DNA from: Clostridia bacterium
GTDB lineage: Bacteria; Bacillota; Clostridia; Oscillospirales; CAG-272
Reading direction: 5' to 3'
Length of the DNA stretch: 10,851 nucleotides
Assembly (NCBI GenBank): GCA_017420845.1
Contig: JAFQOC010000627.1
Coordinates: forward strand, 1-10,851
Within the stretch, counting starts at the first letter, position 1, and each line of letters opens with the position of its first letter. Both the position numbers and the translations under genes were made by a program. This document shows, one piece after another, positions 1 through 6,332 of this stretch. The notes below the pieces were generated by a model. It searched no databases and was not told where the DNA came from. It was given only the letters and a program-made list of their open reading frames with translations.

Positions 1-944
1 CCCGCGTAGGGCTTTTCGTGGAGGAGGCAAACCAACCCGTGGCGCTCGGCGATGAGCCGCATATGCTCCATGATGATGAGGTTCTGGTCCACCGCCATGT
101 TGGTGGTGGCGTAGATGGGGGCCAGCTCGTGCTGGGCGGGGGCGGCCTCGTTGTGCTCGGTCTTGGCGTTGATTCCCAGCTTCCAGAGCTCCTCGTCCAG
201 CTCATCCATGAAGGCGGCCACCTTGGGCTTGATGGGGCCGAAGTAGTGGTCCTCCATCTCCTGCCCCTTGGGAGCGGGTGCGCCGAAAAGGGTGCGGCCG
301 CAGTAGATCAGGTCCTTTCTCTGCTCAAAATACTCGCGGTTGACCAAGAAATACTCCTGCTCGGCACCCACCGTGGTGGTGACGCGGGTGGTGGTGGTGT
401 CACCGAAGAGGCGGAGGATGCGGAGGGACTGCTCGCTGATGGCGTCCATGGAGCGGAGCAAGGGGGTTTTGGTGTCCAGCGCCTCACCCGTGTAGGAGCA
501 GAAGGCGGTGGGGATGTAGAGGGTGCCGTCCTTGACGAAGGCGTAGGAGGCGGGATCCCAGGCCGTGTAGCCGCGAGCCTCAAAGGTGGCGCGCAGTCCC
601 CCCGAGGGGAAGGAGGAGCCGTCGGTCTCGCCCTTGATGAGCTCCTTGCCCGAGAATTCCATGACCACCCGATCCCCTGCGATGGGAGAAATGAAGGCGT
701 CGTGCTTCTCGGCGGTCACACCCGTGAGAGGCTGAAACCAGTGGGTATAGTGGGTCGCGCCCTTCTCGATGGCCCAGTCCTTCATGGCGTTGGCCACCAC
801 GTCGGCAATGGCGGGATCGATGGTGCGGCCCTTCTCGATGGTCTTGGTCAGAGCCTTGTAGACCTCGCGGGGGAGGCGGGAGCGCATGACGTCGTCGTTG
901 AAGACCATGCTGCCGAAGAGCTCGGGAATCTTTTTGGTGGACAT
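1..944 (-). CDS. glnN: Type III glutamine synthetase, N-terminal 314 codons (partial)
   Basis: Glutamine synthetase joins ammonia to glutamate using ATP in the cytosol, the main entry of ammonium into amino acids. The reading frame is open from the ATG at 942-944 to the left edge without a stop. Features of the large type III family are visible: FPSGGLRATFEARGYTAWDP near residues 110-130, VGAEQEYFLV near 190-199, and HNEAAPAQHELAPIY followed by TTNMAVDQN near 262-288. Type III enzymes are about 700 residues long and form dodecamers, so more than half of the gene lies outside the window. The start follows AAGGA by seven bases. The gene is divergent from the AT-rich Nudix gene across 124 bases. 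I could not assign a convincing promoter. A 316-codon frame on the opposite strand is a shadow. Family assignment is secure; the symbol follows usual usage for type III enzymes. Confidence 0.93.
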   Translation of the reverse strand, partial: MSTKKIPELFGSMVFNDDVMRSRLPREVYKALTKTIEKGRTIDPAIADVVANAMKDWAIEKGATHYTHWFQPLTGVTAEKHDAFISPIAGDRVVMEFSGKELIKGETDGSSFPSGGLRATFEARGYTAWDPASYAFVKDGTLYIPTAFCSYTGEALDTKTPLLRSMDAISEQSLRILRLFGDTTTTRVTTTVGAEQEYFLVNREYFEQRKDLIYCGRTLFGAPAPKGQEMEDHYFGPIKPKVAAFMDELDEELWKLGINAKTEHNEAAPAQHELAPIYATTNMAVDQNLIIMEHMRLIAERHGLVCLLHEKPYA

Positions 945-1012
945 GAAACATTCCTTTCACAAACATAAATTCATTTTCAGTTTGTATTTTGTGTATTTTT
1001 GAACGAAAAATA

Positions 1013-1041
1013 TTGACTTGTATGTATATAAGTGGTATAAT
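1013..1041 (+). promoter_or_regulatory. Extended -10 sigma-70 promoter of the Nudix membrane gene
   Basis: TTGACT at 1013-1018 and a perfect TATAAT at 1036-1041 are separated by exactly 17 bases. TG one base before the -10 (1033-1034) makes it an extended -10. The expected start of transcription, around 1048, leaves a leader of only about 20 bases before the ATG, so there is no room for a riboswitch or attenuator. The site looks strong and constitutive, and no flanking operator repeat was seen. Confidence 0.8.
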
Positions 1042-1056
1042 TTCGTTAAACAAATT

Positions 1057-1063
1057 GGAGGTG
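1057..1063 (+). promoter_or_regulatory. Shine-Dalgarno site that sets the Nudix gene start
   Basis: GGAGGTG ends five bases before the ATG at 1069. An in-frame ATG 51 bases further upstream (1018) overlaps the -35 hexamer and would lie outside the transcript, so 1069 is the start used here. Confidence 0.85.
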
Positions 1064-1068
1064 AAAAT

Positions 1069-3276
1069 ATGAGAAAATTTGTTTATTTATTTGAATTGGA
1101 TTCAGTCAGAAGGACAGATGAAGAAATAATTGAAGGGCAGAAAGTTCTCTATGATGAAATAGTAAAAAATGGCAATATTGTCATTTTAACTTGTAATCAA
1201 TTGATCGATTCCAGAGCTTTTTTTAGTCTTTTGGATAATCTGGATTATTACGAAAGTTTCATAAGGTTATTTGAAAAGGGAGTAATAAAAATTTCACAAT
1301 ATGGTAGAGTTCGATCATTGACACAGTATCTTTTGAATTCGATTGATAATCAGGAAAACTGTTTCTTATATTCAGCATTGCCAATTAAGAATTCTCAAAA
1401 AAGATTAATATCATTAATCAGGCGCAGTTTAATGTACTCTGATTTAACTGAAATATATGAATATATACAACGACGTAAGAGAACTGAAAAGGATATTTAC
1501 GATCTATTTGTAGAAATAAAAGAAAAACAAGAAACTAAAACCAACCTACAGCTGCATGAAATGGAAAATGTGCTAAAAAATCTTTATTGGTTTCTCGGAA
1601 CACTTTTTCGTTTGAGTGCTATGAAAGATATTTATATAGATGCTCGAGATCCTATTGAATACTCCAAAAAATACAGATTTAGTGACTATTTGAAATATAT
1701 CGAAAGAGTCGATTATCCGGATCCTCAGTGGAAAGAATCGGTAAACATCCTAAAAAAACTTTCGTGTTGGGGAGATAATAATAGATCCAATTATTTTCGT
1801 GAGTTATTAAAGACTATGCAGAACGATCAATGCAAGGAAGAAAGAAAAAAGTATTATCAATACGCGGAAGCGATATTGAATATTTGTGCTTGTTATGGTT
1901 ATGAAGTCAGTATATGTAATATTTCAAAGCATTACAATATTAAAGATTTAGACAGTTCTCCAAATTCAATTTTTCAACAAGATACAAGCTTTTTTCGGGA
2001 TTTCCTTAGCAGATTAGAACAGCATTGGAAAAACGGAAAGGATGCGGATATACGGTTTTTACAGGAAGAAACGAATAGATTTGTAGAATTTGAAAGAATT
2101 GATGAAATACCCAATTTTAAAAAAGGGTTACGCCTTGTGGAGAGGATTACTGGAGAGGAAAATTTTGAAAAAGTACCAAGATATGAATATAAGCTTTCGG
2201 AACAAAGAAGAAAAAATAAAATGAATTTTTTAAAAAATGTTCCAAGGCAAATTTTTTCATTATTAGTTGCGTTAATTTCAGTAATTGCATTCAATGTGGT
2301 ATTTGAAATAATTCATAATCTAATTACGAAAAACTATGAATCTTTAATGTCTTGGAAAGCATTTGTTTACTTTGGTATAGAGACGATCGTATTTTTTATA
2401 CTGGGTGAAATAATAACGAACATTATATCCAAAATAAACCCTCGTTTTCTGTCATTGTCTGAAGCCGTTGTGGGAATTATTGGAGTATTCGGTGATTTTT
2501 GTCATGTTTTTTTCGAAAAAAACAGAACTTATACATCTTACGAAGATGTAACTGTTACAGAAAATCGCAATCATATTGCTCCATGTGAGATGAATATTTC
2601 AGAGGAACTTCAAAAGTATTTTTCTTTCTACAAAGAGAATCCAGACTTGGTAACTCCATCATCAGAATATCCAATAGCAAATATTCAAGATCAAGAAGTA
2701 GTTGCGGATATTATCAGAAATGAAGAACTGTATGGACAAAAATATGGTATCATGTATGAGAGTAAGTATAATCGTATGGTGGTAGACCCGATTATCGATG
2801 AGAATAATGGAATATTTCCATATGAAAGAGTTGTTCCCCGAAAAAAGCAAAGCGGAATTGTAATATTTCCTATGTGTAGAGGCAATGTTGTTCTCATCAA
2901 TCAATACAGACATGCTCCCAGAGAGACACAACTATGCTTTCCTCGCGGGTTTGGTGAAGAAGGACTAAAAGTGATGGATAATGCAAAAAAAGAGCTTGGT
3001 GAGGAATTAGGAGCTGTAGCAATAAAAAAACCAATAGAATTAGGCACTATTTTTGCTGATAGTGGGTTGACAAGCGGAAAAGTACAAGTTTATTTAGTGG
3101 AGATTGATGTATATAAAAACACACGGGAAGAAGGTATACGCGAAGTAGTAGAAATGCCACTGGAGGAGTTTGAACAGGAAATATATAGGGGAAACATTAA
3201 TGACGGTTTTACCTTGGCTGCATACGCAATGTATCAGGCGTATCAATCATCGAAATGTAGAAACAATAAAGAATAA
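1069..3276 (+). CDS. Two-helix membrane protein with C-terminal Nudix domain, horizontally acquired
   Basis: A 735-residue protein of unknown role. Residues 1-390 begin MRKFVYLFELDSVRRTDEEI and are charged, mostly helical-looking and unrecognised. Two hydrophobic segments follow at about 395-419 and 431-453, with only about 11 residues between them; a weaker hydrophobic stretch sits at 466-482. Basic residues flank the hairpin (QRRKNK before, SKINPR after), so both soluble parts probably lie in the cytosol. Residues 589-735 form a Nudix domain: QYRHAP, then FPRGFGEEG and KELGEELGA. In the Nudix box, glutamates 642, 645 and 646 and glycine 648 are kept, while the usual first Glu is Leu633 and the usual Arg is Lys641. 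Nudix enzymes cleave nucleoside diphosphates linked to another group, such as ADP-ribose; here the domain could cleave or merely sense such a ligand. Codons are AT-rich (ATA, AGA, TTA, AAA), unlike all neighbours, which indicates transfer. It stands alone and converges on azlD. Confidence 0.85.
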   Translation: MRKFVYLFELDSVRRTDEEIIEGQKVLYDEIVKNGNIVILTCNQLIDSRAFFSLLDNLDYYESFIRLFEKGVIKISQYGRVRSLTQYLLNSIDNQENCFLYSALPIKNSQKRLISLIRRSLMYSDLTEIYEYIQRRKRTEKDIYDLFVEIKEKQETKTNLQLHEMENVLKNLYWFLGTLFRLSAMKDIYIDARDPIEYSKKYRFSDYLKYIERVDYPDPQWKESVNILKKLSCWGDNNRSNYFRELLKTMQNDQCKEERKKYYQYAEAILNICACYGYEVSICNISKHYNIKDLDSSPNSIFQQDTSFFRDFLSRLEQHWKNGKDADIRFLQEETNRFVEFERIDEIPNFKKGLRLVERITGEENFEKVPRYEYKLSEQRRKNKMNFLKNVPRQIFSLLVALISVIAFNVVFEIIHNLITKNYESLMSWKAFVYFGIETIVFFILGEIITNIISKINPRFLSLSEAVVGIIGVFGDFCHVFFEKNRTYTSYEDVTVTENRNHIAPCEMNISEELQKYFSFYKENPDLVTPSSEYPIANIQDQEVVADIIRNEELYGQKYGIMYESKYNRMVVDPIIDENNGIFPYERVVPRKKQSGIVIFPMCRGNVVLINQYRHAPRETQLCFPRGFGEEGLKVMDNAKKELGEELGAVAIKKPIELGTIFADSGLTSGKVQVYLVEIDVYKNTREEGIREVVEMPLEEFEQEIYRGNINDGFTLAAYAMYQAYQSSKCRNNKE

Positions 3277-3322
3277 TTGATGTTTAGATTTTTGTTAAGA
3301 AATTGGATACGAAGAATATGCA

Positions 3323-3661
3323 CTACGAAAAAAATCCCAATAGTAGCTCCACAATCAACGCCGTCCCCGACGCTCCCACCGCCACGGTCAGAAGCGACCG
3401 ACGGAAGAAGGCCAGGATCAGGGCGACAACCGTCCCCGCGATGGCCGAGGGGAGAGAAGCGGTGGCGAAGAAGATGGAGGGGAAGGTCATGGCCCCCAGC
3501 ACCGCGTAGGGCACGTAGGCCAGAAAGCTGCGGAAGAAGGCAGACTTGATCTCCTTGCGGAAGAGGGTGAAGGGGATCATGCGGATGAGGTAGGTCACCA
3601 GAGCCATGACCGCGAGGTAGAGGGCGAGATGACCGATAGACATATTCAGCTCTCCGTTCAT
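3323..3661 (-). CDS. azlD: AzlD-type branched-chain amino acid transport subunit
   Basis: A small membrane protein of 112 residues, matching the usual length of about 100-110 for AzlD. It pairs with AzlC to export branched-chain amino acids and their toxic analogues from the cell. Hydrophobic segments are visible near residues 9-24 (HLALYLAVMALVTYLI), 40-60 (FRSFLAYVPYAVLGAMTFPS), 63-82 and 91-110, with the family-typical RMIPFTLFRK between the first two. The start at 3661 overlaps the azlC stop as ATGA and is preceded by GGAGGTG, which argues for translational coupling. A later in-frame ATG (3643) with GGAGAG before it is a less likely alternative. The last ten or so codons switch to AT-rich usage (TTG, CTA, CTA, TTT), which coincides with the edge of the foreign island, so the C-terminal tail may have been rewritten by the insertion. 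No terminator was seen between its stop and the convergent Nudix gene. Confidence 0.88.
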   Translation of the reverse strand: MNGELNMSIGHLALYLAVMALVTYLIRMIPFTLFRKEIKSAFFRSFLAYVPYAVLGAMTFPSIFFATASLPSAIAGTVVALILAFFRRSLLTVAVGASGTALIVELLLGFFS

Positions 3662-4422
3662 GCGTTCACCTCCCCGCCGTCGGGCGCGGGGGTCTCCACA
3701 TCCTCATGGGGCGCCGCCACGGGGAAGAGCAGAGCCGCCACCGCCGCCGAGGCTACCGCCGCGATGATGAGGGCGAGACCGTCCGACAGAAAATCAAAGA
3801 GGGGTATGAAGTAGAAAACACAGGACAGGGCCACCGCCAGACAGACCGCGAAGAGCACCCCCCGCTCCCGTCTCGCGGGCGGGATGATGATGGCGATGAA
3901 CATCCCGTAGAGCATGAGTCCGAGGCAACCCCGCACCATTTCGGGGAGGAGTGTCCCCGCCAAAGCGCCCAGGAGAGTGCCCGCCGCCCAGCCGATATAG
4001 GGGATACAGCCCAGACCTGCGAAGTAATACACGCCAACCTTTTCTTTTTTGGTGGAGGCCACCGCGAAGATCTCGTCGGTGATGCTGAAGGACAGAAGCA
4101 TCCGCCAGGGAGTGGTGAAGCTACTGTCCAGCCGCTGGGACAGGGAGATGCCCATGAGTGAGTAGCGCAGATTGATGACCAGCTGGGACAAAATCATAGT
4201 GATGATGCCCTCGGCCAGGGGCAGACAGTCTGCGATGAGGTCCAGGCCCGCCTTCTGACCCGCCGAGGTCTCGTTGGTCATGGAAATGATGAGGGCGACG
4301 AGGGGGGACAGCCCCACCGCCACCGCCGCAATGCCGATACCGAAGGAGACCGACAGGTACCCAAGGCCGATGGGCACGCCGTCCCGCAGTCCCTCGCGGA
4401 AGGTGTATGCTTGCTTTTTCAT
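3658..4422 (-). CDS. azlC: AzlC-type branched-chain amino acid exporter, large subunit
   Basis: A 254-residue polytopic membrane protein that with AzlD forms an amino acid efflux system. After a short charged N terminus (MKKQAYTFREGLRDGVPIG) hydrophobic helices fill most of the chain: about 19-50, 65-90, 125-160, 163-185, 190-210 and 213-238. The family motif AEGIITMILSQLVINLRYSL followed by MGISLSQ is present near residues 70-96, as is the later SITDEIFAV. The last 17 or so residues, rich in Ala, Pro and Asp/Glu, are probably a soluble tail. The ATG at 4420-4422 is preceded only by a weak purine stretch (GAAAAGA), so initiation may be modest. The gene has its own promoter about 50 bases upstream and its stop overlaps the azlD start. 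In Bacillus subtilis the azl operon is controlled by AzlB, an Lrp-type regulator; no regulator gene is visible here. Confidence 0.9.
   Translation of the reverse strand: MKKQAYTFREGLRDGVPIGLGYLSVSFGIGIAAVAVGLSPLVALIISMTNETSAGQKAGLDLIADCLPLAEGIITMILSQLVINLRYSLMGISLSQRLDSSFTTPWRMLLSFSITDEIFAVASTKKEKVGVYYFAGLGCIPYIGWAAGTLLGALAGTLLPEMVRGCLGLMLYGMFIAIIIPPARRERGVLFAVCLAVALSCVFYFIPLFDFLSDGLALIIAAVASAAVAALLFPVAAPHEDVETPAPDGGEVNA
3663..3678 (-). promoter_or_regulatory. Shine-Dalgarno of azlD inside the azlC 3' end
   Basis: The minus strand reads GGGGAGGTG with the SD core about five bases before the azlD ATG, inside the last codons of azlC. This supports 3661 as the start and coupled translation of the pair. 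Confidence 0.7.
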
Positions 4423-4475
4423 GATTCTTTTCGCGTATGTTCCATTCTAATGAAGTAAAGTGAAATGATACCGAT

Positions 4476-4504
4476 ATTATACCGCAAAACACTCTAAGTT
4501 TCAA
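4476..4504 (-). promoter_or_regulatory. Sigma-70 promoter of azlCD
   Basis: On the minus strand TTGAAA (4504-4499) and a perfect TATAAT (4481-4476) are separated by exactly 17 bases. The predicted start near 4469 gives a leader of about 46 bases, too short for a T-box. The promoter faces away from that of rsgA in a 205-base AT-rich spacer. Confidence 0.75.
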
Positions 4505-4567
4505 GGGCATTTGACGAATTTATCCTGCTTTTTTCTCCGAAATTCCAAGTTTTTTCTTCCATACTAC

Positions 4568-4596
4568 TTTACAAAATCACGGTTTTGGGGTATCAT
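4568..4596 (+). promoter_or_regulatory. Sigma-70 promoter of rsgA-yfcE
   Basis: TTTACA (4568-4573) and TATCAT (4591-4596) each match the consensus at five of six positions and are separated by 17 bases. The expected transcript start near 4603 leaves about 25 bases of leader, which include a GGAAG ribosome binding site seven bases before the rsgA ATG. Confidence 0.7.
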
Positions 4597-4627
4597 ATAG
4601 GTAAACCAAGGAAAAGGAAGTATTTTC

Positions 4628-5608
4628 ATGACCTACACCCAAACGGGACGCATCATAAAAATGACGGGAGGCCTCTACACCGTCCGCCTTGACGCGGGGA
4701 TTCCTGACTCCCCTCTGATGGGGCAGACCGTGGAGTGCCGCGCCCGCGGGACCTTTCGCCACGAGCATACCACACCCCTTGTGGGAGATCTGGTGGTAGT
4801 GCAGTACGACGACACCTCGTTTGCCGTAGTGGACGGCATCGTCACCCCCTCTGCTGAACGAACGGGACTGGTGATCGACGATATCCTCCCCCGCAAAAAT
4901 AGCCTCATCCGCCCTCCCCTGGCCAATCTGGACACCATGCTGGTGGTCATCGCCGCCGCCTCCCCCGACCCCGATATCCCCACGGTGGATAAGCTGTTGT
5001 CCATCCTGGAGTTCAATGGTATCGATCCCGTCATCATCGTGGGCAAGAGTGAGCTATCCCCCAAGCGGGCGGGAAAAATCGCGGCCCTGTATGGAAAGGT
5101 GGGCTACCGTACCTTCGTCCTGTCCTGCTACACGGGAGAGGGGGTGCAGGCCTTCGCCGACTTCGCCCATACCGCCCTTGCGGGGAAGATCACCGCCGTG
5201 GCGGGAGCCTCGGGCGCGGGAAAGTCCACCCTCCTCAATACCGTCTTCCCGGGCTTAAATCTCACCACGGGGGACATCAGCGAGAAGATCGGCCGCGGCA
5301 AGAACACCACCCGCCATACCGAGCTCTTCGACCTGCCCGGCGCCGAGGGGGGCTACATAGCCGACACCGCGGGCTTCTCCCTTTTGGACTTCGAGCGGTT
5401 CGACTTTTTTGAACTGGAGGATCTCCCCCACACCTTCCGCGAATTCGGCCCCTATCTCGGCAAGTGCCGCTACACCGACTGCACCCATATGAACGACGAG
5501 GAGTGCGCCATTCTGGAGGCGGTGGCGAGGAAGGATATATCACCCATTCGTCATGCCTCCTACAAGGAGCTGTACACCACCCTGAAGGGGAAAAAGAAAT
5601 ATGATTGA
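4628..5608 (+). CDS. rsgA: Ribosome small-subunit biogenesis GTPase RsgA, with atypical G4 motif
   Basis: RsgA binds the maturing 30S subunit and hydrolyses GTP during late assembly in the cytosol. The 326-residue chain has the circularly permuted GTPase order typical of the family. An OB-fold-like region occupies about 1-75 (TGRIIKMTGGLYTVRL). Then come G4 at 139-143 (GKSEL), G5 near 165-172 (LSCYTGEG), G1 at 193-201 (GASGAGKST), the switch with TTRH at 227-230, and G3 at 246-250 (DTAGF). The C-terminal zinc site is intact: Cys280, Cys285, His287, Cys293. Two positions differ from the norm: G4 is usually NKxD or TKxD but reads GKSE here, and G3 is usually DTPGF. The rest looks functional and the frame is unbroken. 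It probably shares a transcript with yfcE 45 bases downstream. Identity is firm; nucleotide specificity and affinity are uncertain because of G4. Confidence 0.93.
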   Translation: MTYTQTGRIIKMTGGLYTVRLDAGIPDSPLMGQTVECRARGTFRHEHTTPLVGDLVVVQYDDTSFAVVDGIVTPSAERTGLVIDDILPRKNSLIRPPLANLDTMLVVIAAASPDPDIPTVDKLLSILEFNGIDPVIIVGKSELSPKRAGKIAALYGKVGYRTFVLSCYTGEGVQAFADFAHTALAGKITAVAGASGAGKSTLLNTVFPGLNLTTGDISEKIGRGKNTTRHTELFDLPGAEGGYIADTAGFSLLDFERFDFFELEDLPHTFREFGPYLGKCRYTDCTHMNDEECAILEAVARKDISPIRHASYKELYTTLKGKKKYD

Positions 5609-5632
5609 CAAAGGGTTACATGCATATAACCC
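5605..5632 (+). promoter_or_regulatory. 20-base palindrome beside a perfect -35 hexamer between rsgA and yfcE
   Basis: The palindrome spans 5613-5632: half-sites GGGTTA and TAACCC flank a central ATGCAT on the same axis of symmetry, with a single mismatched pair. TTGACA lies at 5605-5610, across the rsgA stop codon. TATAAC at 5625-5630 resembles a -10 element but is only 14 bases away, too short for an ordinary promoter. The element could be an operator, a small RNA hairpin in the rsgA-yfcE message, or a coincidence of a short spacer. It lacks the T-run of an intrinsic terminator. Confidence 0.4.
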
Positions 5633-5653
5633 ATTGATGGATAAGGAGTTTTT

Positions 5654-6229
5654 ATGAAACTGATGATCGCCTCCGACCTCCACGGCTCGGCCACCGCCTG
5701 CAAAAAGCTGCTGGATGCCTTCACCGCCTCGGGCGCGGAACGCCTGATCCTTTTGGGTGACCTTCTCTATCACGGCCCCCGCAACGACCTCCCCGAGGGC
5801 TACGATCCCAAGGCGGTCATTACCATGCTTTCGGAGCAGGCCGACAATCTCTTCTGCGTCCGCGGCAACTGCGATACCGAGGTGGACCAGATGGTCCTGC
5901 CCTTCCCCATGATGTCCGAGACCGCTCTACTTTTTGTGGACGACCGCACCTGGTTTGCCTGCCACGGCCACCGAAAGGGGGCAAACCCCATGGAGAAGGA
6001 GTGGCCCAACCTGCCCATGGGCAGCGTGGTGCTCTTTGGCCACACCCACATTCCCATGCTGGAGCGGAGCCCCCGCGGCGTGATCCTGGTGAACCCCGGA
6101 TCCGTCTCCATTCCCAAGGGGGGATTCTCCCCGTCCTACGTGCTCTATGAGGACAGCGTCTTCCGGCTCATGGGCTTTGACGGCGAGCTGTGGTCCCCTA
6201 TGAAGCTGTTCGGAGTCCCCATCTATTGA
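5654..6229 (+). CDS. yfcE: YfcE-family metallophosphodiesterase
   Basis: A 191-residue cytosolic enzyme of the calcineurin-like metallophosphoesterase superfamily. Escherichia coli YfcE hydrolyses artificial phosphodiesters such as bis-p-nitrophenyl phosphate with a manganese-type two-metal centre; its natural substrate is not established. All metal ligands can be read: Asp8 and His10 (SDLHG), Asp36 (GDLLYHGPRN), Asn72 (RGNCDTEVDQ), His104 (CHGH), and His130 and His132 (GHTHIP). The family-typical VNPGSVSIPKGG is at 146-157. Length matches the family (about 180-190). The start follows AAGGAG by five bases. It lies 45 bases after rsgA on the same strand, with a palindrome in the gap, and ends before a strong terminator, so it is probably the last gene of an rsgA-yfcE unit. 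Confidence 0.92.
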   Translation: MKLMIASDLHGSATACKKLLDAFTASGAERLILLGDLLYHGPRNDLPEGYDPKAVITMLSEQADNLFCVRGNCDTEVDQMVLPFPMMSETALLFVDDRTWFACHGHRKGANPMEKEWPNLPMGSVVLFGHTHIPMLERSPRGVILVNPGSVSIPKGGFSPSYVLYEDSVFRLMGFDGELWSPMKLFGVPIY

Positions 6230-6275
6230 CGAGATGAGGGCTCGGTATTCGTTTGTTTTGAATGCTATACGGCAT

Positions 6276-6313
6276 GAAAGAAGATCCCCTGCACACGCAG
6301 AGGATCTTCTTTC
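6276..6313. terminator. Bidirectional intrinsic terminator between yfcE and the lipoprotein gene
   Basis: A 12-bp perfect stem (GAAAGAAGATCC with GGATCTTCTTTC), one C-A mismatch, four more pairs (CTGC with GCAG) and an ACAC loop. The lower stem is A-rich on one arm and T-rich on the other, so each strand ends in a pyrimidine run rich in T. Its place between two convergent genes fits termination of both. Confidence 0.85.
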
Positions 6314-6332
6314 TGTTTCCGAATATCAAATA

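Noticed and set aside
18..968. 316-codon open frame on the plus strand
   Set aside because: It is a shadow of glnN, which shows clear type III glutamine synthetase motifs in the minus frame.
580..1053. 157-codon minus-strand frame near the glnN start
   Set aside because: It is in a different frame from glnN, Arg/His-rich over its coding overlap, and its start lies within the upstream spacer with no ribosome site.
945..1068. A promoter for glnN on the minus strand (TTGTTT, 17 bases, TATATA)
   Set aside because: Both hexamers match the consensus poorly in a stretch so AT-rich that such matches are expected by chance.
945..3322. Direct repeats or attachment sites bounding the AT-rich island
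   Set aside because: Only short T-run matches such as ATTTTTG were found on both sides; nothing long enough to count as a target duplication or att site.
3277..3549. 90-codon plus-strand frame right after the Nudix gene
   Set aside because: It covers azlD in antisense and becomes Arg/Pro-rich low-complexity sequence; no ribosome site precedes it.
4423..4627. T-box or other riboswitch upstream of azlC or rsgA
   Set aside because: The promoters place leaders of about 46 and 25 bases, too short for a known riboswitch, and no stem-loop with antiterminator was found.
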